From Chinchilla lanigera (taxonomy: Eukaryota; Chordata; Mammalia; Rodentia; Chinchillidae): a stretch of 64,000 nucleotides of DNA. Where the stretch lies: assembly GCF_000276665.1 (NCBI RefSeq), contig NW_004955404.1, positions 30,650,452 to 30,714,451 on the forward strand, written 5' to 3'. A model generated the notes under the pieces. The model was not told the DNA's origin. It saw only the letters and a program-made list of their open reading frames with translations, and made no database searches. The position numbers and the translations under genes are program-made. Position 1 is the stretch's first letter, and each line of letters opens with the position of its first letter. Shown one piece after another: positions 33,850 through 44,216 of this stretch.

Positions 33850-36800
33850 ATGTTATTTCACTTATGAATATGGTGTCTAGTTGCATCCATTTACATATAA
33901 AAGCCTCAAGTTTATCTTTCCTTAAAGCTGAGTAAAACTCCATTATATAAAAATACCACATCTTTTCATCCATTCTTCAGTTGATGGACATTTGGGTTGT
34001 TTCTAAGATTTAGATATCACAAATTGCACTGCCATAAACATGGGTGCAAATATATGTCTGTGGTATGATGGTTTCAGTTCTTCTGGAAAAATACCCAGGA
34101 GGGGAATAGCTGGGTTGAATGGGACCTCTAATCCTAATTTAATGAGGGACAGATTTCCACAACGGTTGCACCAGTCTACACTCCCACCAACAGTGGAGAA
34201 GGGTTCTTTTTTCCCCAAAGCACCTCCAGCATTTATGATTGGTTGATTTCCTGATGATAGCTATTCTTTCTGGAGTGAGATGGAATCTCAGTGTTGTTTT
34301 AATTTGCATTTCTCAAATCACTCGTGATGTGAACATTTTTTAATGTATTTATTTGCCATTTGTATTTCTTCATCTGCAAAGTGTATATTCACCTCAGATG
34401 CCCATTTTTGTAGTGGGTCTTTGAATTTTGGGGACCTGATTTGTTTTACTTCTTTGTATGTTCTAGATAGAAGTCCTTTGTCTGAGGGACAGTTGGCTAA
34501 AATTTTTTCCCAATTTGTGGGTTTTCTTTTCACCCTGTTGGTGATTTTTTCGATGTGCAAAACTTTCCAATATTAGGCCGGGGATATAGCTTAGTGGCAC
34601 AAGTGCCTGCCTGGCAAGCACAAGGGCCTAAGTTTGATTCCTGGTACCAAAAAACAAAACAAAACAAAAAAACTTTCCAATATTATGAGGTCTTATTTTT
34701 TGATTTGTTGAAGCATTTCCCATGCAGTTTAGTTTTTGTTCATGAACTCTCTAACTAACCCTATGTCTTCAAGACTTCCACCTACTTTCTGTTCCAGTAG
34801 ATCTAGTGTTTCTGTTTTAATACTTAGACCTTTAATCCATTTTGACTTTATTTTGGTGCATGGTGATCGACATGGATCTAGTTTTAGTCTTCTGCATGTG
34901 GAAAGCCAGTTTTTCCTGCACTATTTATTAAAGAGGCTATTTTTCTTCTAGTGAACATGTTTGGTCCCTTTGTCAGAGATAAGGTGTCTGAGTGTATTTG
35001 TACTTGTGTCTTCATCTTCTGTTCTGTTCCATTGATCTTCAGGTCTGCTTTTTTGCCAGTACCCTCCTGATTTTATCACAGTAGCTTTGTAGTATAATTT
35101 CAAATCAGGAATTGTGATACCTCCTGCCTTTCCTTTAATTCCCAGGATTGCTTTTGCTATTCTGGGTCTCTTCTGGTTCCAGATGAATTTTAGGAATATT
35201 TTCTCTAGATCTGTAGGGCATACCAATGGCATTTTCATAGGAATTGCTTTGCATTTGTATAACAATTTTGGGAGTATGGTCATTTTCACAATGTCGGTTC
35301 TTCCTATCCTTGAGCAAGGAATATCTTCCCATTTTTTGAAATCCTCTTTGATCTCTTTTTTCAGAGTAGTGTAATTTTCATTTTATAGATCTTTTACTTC
35401 TTCTGCTAGATTGATTCCTAAGTATTCCAACTTTTTGGATGCCATTGTGAATGGAATGGTTTCCCTATTTCTCTCTCAGTGTGTTTTTTGTTTGTGTATA
35501 GGAATGCTGTTGATTTTTGAGTGTTGACTTTGTATCCAGCTATGCTACTGAATTTGTTGCTTAATTCTAGGAATCTTTTGGTGAAGTCTTTGGGGCCTTC
35601 TATGTAGAGTATCTTGTTATCTTTAAATGATGATAATTTCACTTCCTCCTTTCCTATTGTTATTCCTTTCATTTCTCTCTCTTGTGTAATTGCTCTGGCT
35701 ACTGTTTCCAGAACTATATTGAGTAGGAGTGGTGACAGCAGATATCTTTGTCTTGTTCCTGATTTTAAAGTGAAAGCTTTCAGTTTTTGTCCACTTAGTA
35801 TGATGTTGGTTGTTGGTTTGTCATAGATGGCTTTGATCAGATTGAGGTAAAGACCAACTATTCCAATTTTCTCTAGGGCTTTTATCATGAATAAGTGTTG
35901 GGCTTTATCAAAAGCTTTTTCTGCATCTATTCAGATGATCATGTGATTTTTGTCTTTGGCTCTATTGATATGGTATATTACATTGATTGATTTGCATATA
36001 TTGAAACATCCCTGTATTCCTGGGATGAATTCCACTTGGTCGTGGTGTATTATCTTTTTCATAATTTCCTACATTTGGTTTGCTAATATTTTATTGAGAA
36101 TTTCTGCATCTATGTTCATTAGGGAGATTGACCTGTAGTTGTCTTTTTTGGTTGGGTCTTTCTCTGTTTTTAGTCTCGAGGAATGAGTTCAGGAGAATTC
36201 CTTCCCTTTCAACTTTATTACAGATTTTGAAAAGAATTGGCATTAAATCTTCTCTAAATTTCTTGTAGAATTCAACTGTGAATCCAACAGCACCTGGGCT
36301 TTTTTTTGTTTTTTATTACATTTTCAATTTTGCTGGTTTATATTGGGTTATTCAGGACTTTTATATCTTCTTCATTCAGCTTTGGTAATTTATATGTATC
36401 TAGGAATCTGTCCATTTCTTCTGTATTTTCTACCCTATGAGAGTAAAGATTTTCAAAGTAGGTATTGATGATTTTCTGAATTTCTACAAGATCTGTAGTG
36501 GTTTCACCCTTTTCATTACTTATTGAATGAATTTGAGTCCTTTCTTTCCTTTTTTTTATTACATTGGCTAAGGTTTTATCAATTTTATTTATATTTTCAG
36601 AGAACCAACTCTTTGATTCATTAATTCTTTGTATTGTTTTGTCAGTTTAAATTGCATTAATTTCTGCCTTTATCTTTATAATTTCCTCACTTCTTAGTGC
36701 TTTGGGCTTGACTTGCTCTTCTTTTTCTAGAAGTTTGAAGTGCAGCATAAGTTTGTTTATTTGTGTTTGTTCGGTTTTCCTGCTGTGGAAATCCACTGCT

Positions 36801-37709
36801 ATAAATTTCCCTCTGAGGACTGCTTTCATTGTGTGCCACAGGTTCTGGCAGTTTGTATCTTCATTTTCATTTGATAGTAAATATTGTTTAATTTCTTCTT
36901 TAATATCTTCTGTGACTCATTCATTGTTCAAGAGGGTGTTATTTAATTTTCATGTGTTTATGGAGTTTTTGCAATTTCTTTTATCATTAATTTCCAGTAT
37001 CATTGCACTATAGTCTGATAATATGCATGGGATAATTTGAATTTATTTGCATTTACTTAAACATGTTCTATATGCTAGTATGTGTCTATTTTAGAGAATG
37101 TCCCATGTGCCACTAAGAAGAATGTGTACTCTAATGCTGTTCAGTTGAATATTCTATAAAGGTCTACTAAGTCCATTTCTTCACATGTTTTGTTTAGTTT
37201 TGTTTAGTTCTGTTATTTATTTGCTGATTTTTTTATCTAGGTGATCTATCTCTTTGTGACAATGGGGTGTTAAAATCCCCTGTTATAATTGTGTTATTAT
37301 TTATTTGATTTTTCATGTCTGTTATAATTTGCCTTGTACAGTTGGCTACTCCCACATTTGCTGCATATTTATTTATGACTGTTATCTCTTCCTCTTGCAC
37401 TTTTCCCCTAACAAGAATGTAGTGCACCTCTTTATCTCTTGTGATCATTGTTAGTTTGAAGTTCCCATTGTCTACAACAGAATAGCTACTCCTGCTTTTT
37501 TTCTGTGTTCCTGTCATATGGAGTATTGTTTTCCATCCTTTGACTTTCAGTCTATGAATTTCCTTTTGAATCAAATGTGTTTCTTGTATACAGCATATTG
37601 TTGGATTTTGTTTCTTGATCCACTCTGCCAGTCTGTTCCTTTTGATTGATGAATTGAGGGCATTTACATTAATGGTTATTACTGATATGTGTTGATTTAT
37701 CTTTGTCAT
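33850..37709 (-). pseudogene. L1 ORF2 (endonuclease-reverse transcriptase), antisense, broken
   Basis: The ATG is at 37709 (minus), and the first frame stays open for 158 codons to 37233. It covers the N-terminal endonuclease, with INVNALNSSIKR, CCIQETHL and GDFNTPLS, the last a conserved EN motif. The RT lies at 35950-35400. The frame 35888-35418 (156 codons) has [17 protein letters not shown] and, where FADD is expected, [11 protein letters not shown], so both catalytic aspartates are lost. The C-terminal part includes 35289-34948 and 34560-34318. An ID SINE interrupts it at 34576-34670. Stops and shifts are scattered between these blocks. Confidence 0.92.
34576..34670 (+). mobile_element. 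ID SINE inside L1 ORF2, 15-bp target duplication
   Basis: GGCCGGGGATATAGCTTAGTGGCAC to GGTACC followed by AAAAAACAAAACAAAACAAAA. AACTTTCCAATATTA is duplicated at 34561-34575 and 34671-34685. It is inserted in the opposite orientation to the L1. It is somewhat diverged from the youngest ID copies. Confidence 0.97.
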
Positions 37710-37833
37710 GTTATTTTCCCACTGTTGGTTCTGTATTTTCCCCCTGTGTTTAATTGCTTACCTTGTGTGGTAGTTCTTTTCTGTTGTTGGTTTTGACATT
37801 GTGGTAATTTTTATCTCTTTTGAGAATATCTTT

Positions 37834-38945
37834 CTATACTCTTTCTAGGATTGGTTTTGTGGTCATGAATTTCTTCAGTTGATCTTTATGTTGGAAGTAT
37901 CGTATTTCTCCATCAATTTTGAAAGCTAGTTTTGCAGGGTACGTCAGTCTGGGTTGAAAGCTGTTTTCCTTCAAGACCTGAAATACTTCACTCCAAGTTC
38001 TTCTTGACTTGATGGTTTGTGTTAAATCTGCTGTAATACTGATGGATTTTCCTTTGCAGGTGATCTGTTTCTTTTCTCTAACAGCTTTTAATGTTCTGTT
38101 GTTTTGCTGAATGGAATCTTGATTATTACATGTGTGGGTGTGGATTTATTTTGATTATCACTAATTGGCATTCTATATGCTTCGCTTATGTGTATGCCAG
38201 GTTCTTCTCCCATGCTTGGTAAATTTTCTCCTATTACTTCTGCAAATAGTCTTTTTGTGCCATTTATGTTGCCACCTGCTCTTTCATTGACACCTATCAG
38301 CCTTATATTGTTTTTGTCTTCTCTTACAGCTGTTAAATTATTTGCTGTTCCCTTGTTATTTTTATTTATTTTTATTTATTTATTTTTATTTTTATTTTTT
38401 GCGGTACCGGGGATCGAACTCATGACCTTACGCTTGCCAGGCAGGCACTTATGCCACTGAGCTATGTCCCCAGCCCCTCCCTTGTTATTTTTGAGTGATC
38501 TTACCTTTCATGATCACTAGCTGCAAAGATATCTTCAAGGTCTGAAAGTCTGTCTTCCATTTGTTCAAATAGCTTTGCCAGCTTTCAATGGAATTTTTAA
38601 TTTCCTGAATATCTCTATGAATCTGTTTCATGCATTCTAATTCTTTCCTATACTATTTATTTAAGGTTTCTATCATTTTTCTGTGCTTCTCTATTTTTTT
38701 AATCTATGTCTTCTTTTGATATGATGAACAATTCTTTCATTATGGTTGTCATTTCCTTTTTTACCAGAGCAATTATTTCTGATCTGATTTCCTCTATAGC
38801 CTGATGTAGTTGCTTCTTTACTTTAGTTTCTATGATTTCAGAAATTTCAGTGTGAAACTTCCATATTCTTCCATGTTGTTGTTTCCTGGACTTGTTCTGG
38901 GTAGGTTGGAGAGATGAGATTACATTTTGCTCCTCTTTTTGTCAT
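37834..38945 (-). pseudogene. L1 ORF1, antisense, broken and interrupted by ID
   Basis: The start codon is at 38945-38943 (minus), reading MTKRGAKCN-like text, parallel to the ORF1 start of the sense L1. The stop is at 37836-37834 after a KPILERV-like end. The C-terminal block equivalent to LKKFMTTKP lies near 37870. The ID at 38364-38477 plus several stops (for example in the first 300 bp) destroy the frame. The frame 38188-38460 on the plus strand is accidental. Confidence 0.8.
38364..38477 (-). mobile_element. ID SINE inside L1 ORF1, antisense, 15-bp target duplication
   Basis: A TTTATTTATTT-type tail (38364-38399) precedes the body GCGGTACCGGGGATCGAACTC to GCTATGTCCCCAGCCCC. TCCCTTGTTATTTTT occurs at 38349-38363 and 38478-38492. 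The Pol III B box (reverse of GGATCGAACTC) is present. Confidence 0.97.
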
Positions 38946-39285
38946 TTTCAAATATCCCTAGATTTCTGGGATTTCAGGGTCATTCCTGCGATTGTGGCAG
39001 GTGGCAGAGTGCTGCATTTTGGACTCCTAGAAAGCCAACCGAGGTTTCCCAGAACCCATGATCTTTCCTGCAATGGCAGCAGGGGCCAGAGTGAGTGGTC
39101 CTGGGCTCCCAGGCAGAAGGAGAGGTCTTGGGCTCCTAGACAGCTCATGGAGCCTTCCTGGGTCCTGAAGGAACTTACCACAATGGCAGATGGGGAGTTG
39201 GAGCCAGAGGTCCTGGGCTCTCAGATAACTTACCAAGCATTCCTGGTCCAAGGAACCTTCCCAGCTGTCCCCTATACCTGAATAC
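38946..39285 (-). promoter_or_regulatory. L1 5'UTR with monomer-like repeats, antisense
   Basis: GC-rich block of roughly 85-110 bp repeated segments. Plus-strand landmarks recur near 39000-39040 (GGACTCCTAG), 39095-39140 (GGTCCTGGGCTCCCAG, GGTCTTGGGCTCCTAG) and 39205-39225 (GGTCCTGGGCTCTCAG). CAATGGCAG lies before two of them (39069 and 39181). Its sequence is not like the 5'UTR of the sense L1 at 15970, which suggests two promoter types in one genome. Frames at 38892-39302 on both strands are accidental. Confidence 0.6.
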
Positions 39286-39578
39286 AATGCTATTTGTTGC
39301 ATCTAAGTTTATATTTCTCTTATTCCATAAGCTTTATTAATACTTCTTATTTGTCTCACTAATGCAATTTGCAGTTAAATTCTAATTTATTACCACTATT
39401 CACCTTTTGAAACATATTTTTCATTATTCTTTTTATTTTTGAACTTTTGAGGAATTTTTAAGTGCATCTTTCAAATGAGCTACTCAATAATTGAAATATT
39501 TAGAAAGATCCTGGCATCGTTTGCACAATAAACTTTCAAAATTTATTCTCATAATATTACTTCAAGTGTTTCTTTTGT

Positions 39579-39766
39579 TTCTTTGTTTTTTTTTTTTTTT
39601 TTTTGGTTTTTTGTTTGTTTGTTTGTTTTGAGATAGGGTTTTGCTATATAGTTCAGACTGACTTTGAACTCCCTATGTAGCCTAGATTGCTTTGAATTCA
39701 CAGTGATCCTCTTGCCTCAGCTTCTTGTGTGCTGAGATTTTAGGTGTGGGCCACCACACCTGGAAC
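39579..39766 (-). mobile_element. B1 SINE, antisense
   Basis: A long T/GTTT tail (39579-39630), then GAGATAGGGTTTTGCTATATAGTTC, CCTCTTGCCTCAGCTTC, and GTGGGCCACCACACC at the end. ATTACTTCAA flanks both sides (39556-39565 and 39767-39776), a 10-bp duplication. Confidence 0.93.
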
Positions 39767-39776
39767 ATTACTTCAA

Positions 39777-42700
39777 AGTGTTCTACAATTTTAATATAAT
39801 TCTTATTTTATACATTTGTAAATTATTTTAAAATTTCCAGTGGAAAAATAAGTAAATAAAGTCAATCATGATATTTTTTGGTTATAAATAATATTTATTA
39901 TCTCCTATCCCCATGTAAAAATTATTCTTATAATATTATCCATATCCTCATCAATTACAGTTTACATATGTAATATCAATTACAAATACAGTTTACATAT
40001 GTAATATCAATTACAATTTTACATACATAAATTACAGTATACATATTACAGTTTAATAGCTCATATGCTATTCATGAACCTTTTTAAAAACACACTTTTT
40101 CTTGCCAAAGACAATGTCAATGAAAAGGAGTACAATAATAATTAGAGAATAAATATGGCTTGTCTTATCTACCCTCAAAACAGAATTGAAAGGTACAGTA
40201 ACTAAAACATCATGCTGTTGATTTCAGTATTGTTCCTAAATTCTAGGGAGAGTTGCTCAACAGAATATTGGATCTATATATTAATATTAGCCTATTAATT
40301 ACTGAAAAGTGACAGTGTTGCTAAAGAACATAATATACTAAAATAAAGTCTAATATTTTCACATTATCATATACTAAGCATTTTTCATGTGTGTTTCTAA
40401 ATTGATACTAAAATCCATCTTATGAAATAGTTTTTATTTTCTTAGTTGTAGATATGGAGAAAAAAGTTCAGAGAAATTATGTAAGATGAATCAGCCTAGA
40501 TATTTAATGAACAACAGAAGGGCTATAATTAATAACACAATGTATGTTAAAAATTTGCTTAAAAAGGAGATTTTTACGTGCTTTACCACATACAAAAGAG
40601 TAGCTATAGAATTAATGGATATGTTAATTTGCTTACTGTAGTGATCATTTCACTTCATGCACATGTACATTAAAACATCATGTCATATATGTTAAATATA
40701 CATAATTATAAAAGAAAGACAGAAAATCAAGCTAAAGATAGGCAAAGAGAAGCCAGGATTTGTGCAAAGGTCTACATCAAAGAACAAGATATAGTGTGTA
40801 TCCCAACCAAGAAGGCAGTTGGCTTGGAAATAATCCCAGACCATAAATATATCTGTGTAAATGTTTATAGCCACATTCCTCAACAAATCTACTTAAGTAC
40901 ACAAAATATCAAATCATCTTAAAGGGCTCAATTTTTCATTCTCTTTTGTGTCCCCCAAATCAGTACTATCAACTCCATCATGCAGCTAGTGGTAAGGGAA
41001 TTAGATATTTCACTTCCTCAAATTATCTATTTCTAAAAATTTCTTTTAGTAGATCAAGGGAGTCTTCTTAAAAATTAGTTTAAATTGGTACTCACAATTT
41101 GATTATGCTTCAAAATGTACTTTCTTCCTTACTTTTCCATTAGGTTTTTTTTCTTCTCCTTCATTCTATCCATATATTGTGAGATATATCTGTTCTTGGA
41201 TTTGAGAGGAATCTTCACTGGTGGAGAAGGGACATTTTTCTCTATACTAGGAGCATCCCTGCACTGCTGGGAAGTAGACCATCTCAGCACTATAATTGCC
41301 TACTCCGTGAGTAGCATATAGACTCAGAAAAACATCTGGGTATCTATAAATAACTACTTCAAATTTTAACTCTGTTCTCAGAAATTCTCCCCATTTTTAA
41401 TACATATCTGTTAGCATTTATGTAAAATTATGAATTGGTGCTAATAGATTTTAGCTAATGTTGGTTAAATGGGGGAAAACACAGCTCTTATTTCCTGTGT
41501 GAAGGGAAACATGGTCAGAAATTGGAACGTGAAGCACCCTGAATGGTATTATTACTTTGACTCACAATCAAAGGTCACCAAGGATGACTGCTACAATTCT
41601 GAAAAACAGCTAAGTCATAGAGAGGAGCTGGTGGGAAAAGAAAATGAACAGGATTTTCAAAATAAGAGCTCAGCAGAGATAAGGGAGAAAGAGCATCTGG
41701 AGGGACCCGGAGGATTACCAGTGAAAATCAGAGAACCAGCAGCACTTGTCAGGTTCAGTTTCTGCAAACCAGCCACCAGTACTCAGGTGATTATTTAGGA
41801 GTTCCATATGACTGTTGAAGAAATAAGCAAAATCATATCTGCATTGAAAAACTTAACATTATGTATATTTATATCACCTGAGAACATAAATATATTTTAT
41901 AGTTTGCCTTAGGTATAATCTTATAATGTAATTCTAAGGGTAAGGAAATTGCCACTAACAATGAAGAACGTTTTTCTTCCCTGTTTACTACATCTGGAAG
42001 TTGATTTATGAGAGCATAACCCTAATGCTTAAAATGAGAACTTCTAGTGAGAGATCTCATTAGTCTAAGGAATACATGCCTGGTATTCACATTTTCTATT
42101 ACTTGAGGGTCAAAAGGTAGAAGCAAAGAAAGGAACAAGGACCTCTTAGCAATAAATGGTAAGTTCAGGCAAGGAAACATTATTTTCAAAATTTTGCAAA
42201 AACCTGAATATGCATATTTCTAATTTATCTCAGCTGTAAGGGAAGAAGCTTTTAAGAATGAAGATAGATTTTTTTTTACTTTTTGTTTGTCTTCTATTCC
42301 TTCTTCAAGAATCTAGCAAAGCTATAAATCATGCAACAAGAAAAAAGATACATATGCACATTCATTCAAAATTTAGGGACAATTTCAGGGATTCGAAGAT
42401 TCTCTGAGATCTTTCCAAGATGGCAGGTTATGAACAGTGATCAAAGGGTTTGTTGGCTGCTTTAGAAAAATGGAGTGTTTGTTTGAAGTTCTGAATGTGA
42501 CAAGAGCTTTCATGTCATTTGGGAGAAAAGCCATGAGAAAAGATCTGGAAATAAAACCACTGAGTATATAGACCAAGTTGGTTTGTTTGGAGTTAAATGT
42601 GCAAATGGATAAAACAAAAGACTAAAAAAAATTTTAAAAATTATAACCAGTATCCTGAGCCAGTGCAATTTGTTGGATGCAATTCACAGAGCAAGTTTAT

Positions 42701-43779
42701 TTCTTTTTTTCACTAGTCTTTTAGGTTTTCAAAGAGCTAAAATTTCTCCCACCCATGCATGAGGAAGGGCAGTTACAGGACTTTGCAGAATGCAAGCTAA
42801 AGGCTTATGTTCATTTTAACTCACAAACAGTCTCAACTCAGTACTTAAAATGTTCAATTGCATATATAGACATTATGTTTCCAACTTCTGCAGAGTAGAG
42901 AGGAGAATGTAGACTCCCTCTTGCTTTGATTTTCTCTCCAGCTCACTAACCCTAGCGTTTGATAGTTCTCCCATTGGAATACAGGCAGTGAGGGGATCTC
43001 AGGCAGGGAAACCTTCTTAGCACCATAAGCTATCTTCACTTCAGTTCTGATTCAGGCAGGTTCAGACTTACTGTTTCATTTGTGATGGGGTCCCTGCCTT
43101 TTCATCACTAGACATCTGTCATGGGCAGTTAGTTGTACATGAGGAGCACTCTTCTGATTCTTCATTTTCTCTACTTCAAGAGTCACCAGGAGCCCTTAGC
43201 TTCCCTCATCAGAAGTCTGTCCCTCAGCTGGGACCTCCACTGTGGTCCCTTCTTAAATGGTGGTTTCTATACTGACTGTGGGAATTAGTTACCTTTCCTT
43301 TTCCTTGATGCACTCTTTGAGCTCAAGTCAGCGGCCTCTTTTCTTACTTCTGCTACTGGTATAACTGGCAGCTTGTCTTCTGACTCCAACAATTCTCAGA
43401 TGGAGCTGAGAAGTAAATGCAGAATGAAGTCATTTAAATCTCCCAGTTGCCAGGCACACATGAGAAGCTCTCTGAGTGGACCCTCGGAAGTTGAGGTGGT
43501 GGGAGGAGCTCATCCCCATTTTCCCTCCTGAGAGGTGCTCACTATCCACTTTGTCTCTTGCTACAAAGTCTTCATCTTGTATTCTTTCTAGGTCTTTTAA
43601 TTTTTCATTGAAGGAACAATTGAATATGATCTTCAACATGTACATTTCAGCAAATGCTCTTGGTTGATTTATCTCACAACCATTTTAGAAGCATATTTTT
43701 CATCTGAGGTAGAAAAATAACTAGACAAAACTAACTCCTTAAAAAATAATGTCTAGTGTTACAGAAATGGACAAAGTAC
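39777..43779. other. Long mostly unique stretch
   Basis: Contains a small AT-rich tandem repeat at 39950-40054 and a weak antisense MIR-like part near 40370-40500 (GCATTTTTCATGTGTGTTTC, GTAGATATGGAGAAAAAAG). No gene recognised. The longest frame is 41469-41798 (109 codons, plus), hydrophilic with Lys/Glu-rich middle. It has no known domain and no clear splice or conservation signal that I could see. Confidence 0.45.
39950..40054. repeat. Short AT-rich tandem repeat
   Basis: TCAATTACA(AATA)CAGTTTACATATGTAATA repeats about twice, then a decayed third copy with TTACAGTATACATATTACAG. Unit 25-31 bp. Confidence 0.85.
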
Positions 43780-44035
43780 CTGTGAATTAATATATAAGGT
43801 TTTAATTTAATAATTTTAACAAATGCTGTTGCCACCTTTTTAAACATTTCACAAACTTGCTTAATCTGAATAACTAGAAACTTTGATGAGGAAAGTATTA
43901 TTATTAGAATCTCCATTTTCAGACAAGTAAACTGAATCCTAGAGAGTCCAAGCATCTTGCTAAAGGTCACATACCTGGTGACAGAGCCAGGTTTCACGCC
44001 CAGGAAGTCTGGCTCCAGTAGGATTGGTTCCAACT
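43780..44035 (-). mobile_element. MIR relic, antisense
   Basis: TGATGAGGAAAGTATTATTATTAGAATCTCCATTTTCAGAC, then AAGTAAACTGAATCC, CTTGCTAAAGGTCACATACCTGGT, GACAGAGCCAGG and GGAAGTCTGGCTCCAG. This is the classic MIR core read antisense. The frame 43731-44033 (minus) is accidental. Confidence 0.88.
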
Positions 44036-44124
44036 GTTAGTACTTTCCCTCAAGACTACTGGAAGCCTTCAGGAGTTCTAAAAGGAGAGAGTATTTCTCA
44101 CTAATCTATACTCCAGCATCTGTA

Positions 44125-44207
44125 TTTTCTTTGTACCAGGAGTCAAACTCACAACCTTACGCTTGCCAGGCGGGCACTGTGCCATTGAGCTATATCCCCA
44201 GTCCCCT
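44125..44207 (-). mobile_element. ID SINE, antisense, 9-bp target duplication
   Basis: GTACCAGGAGTCAAACTC to GAGCTATATCCCCAGTCCC, with a short TTTTCTTT tail. GCATCTGTA flanks it at 44116-44124 and 44208-44216. Confidence 0.92.
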
Positions 44208-44216
44208 GCATCTGTA

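Larger units (their letters stand above)
32832..39285 (-). mobile_element. Near full-length L1, antisense, with chimeric 3'UTR
   Basis: Read on the minus strand it has a 5'UTR (39285-38946), ORF1 (38945-37834), ORF2 (37709 to about 33850) and a short normal 3'UTR start (33850-33740). A CpG-rich retroviral gag-pro segment follows (33738-33345). About four copies of a ~100-bp repeat come next (33330-32900), and then a poly(A), seen as a T-run at 32828-32845 with TTTTAAAG to 32863. Two ID SINEs interrupt it. ORF1 and ORF2 are broken. It is less decayed than the L1M copies. I could not identify its target duplication. Confidence 0.9.

Noticed and set aside
37233..37709. 158-codon frame as a host endonuclease gene
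   Set aside because: It is the L1 ORF2 N-terminus in its normal position behind ORF1, with the rest of ORF2 broken downstream.
39950..40054. CRISPR-like array
   Set aside because: Only two or three diverged AT-rich units without unique spacers, in mammalian DNA.
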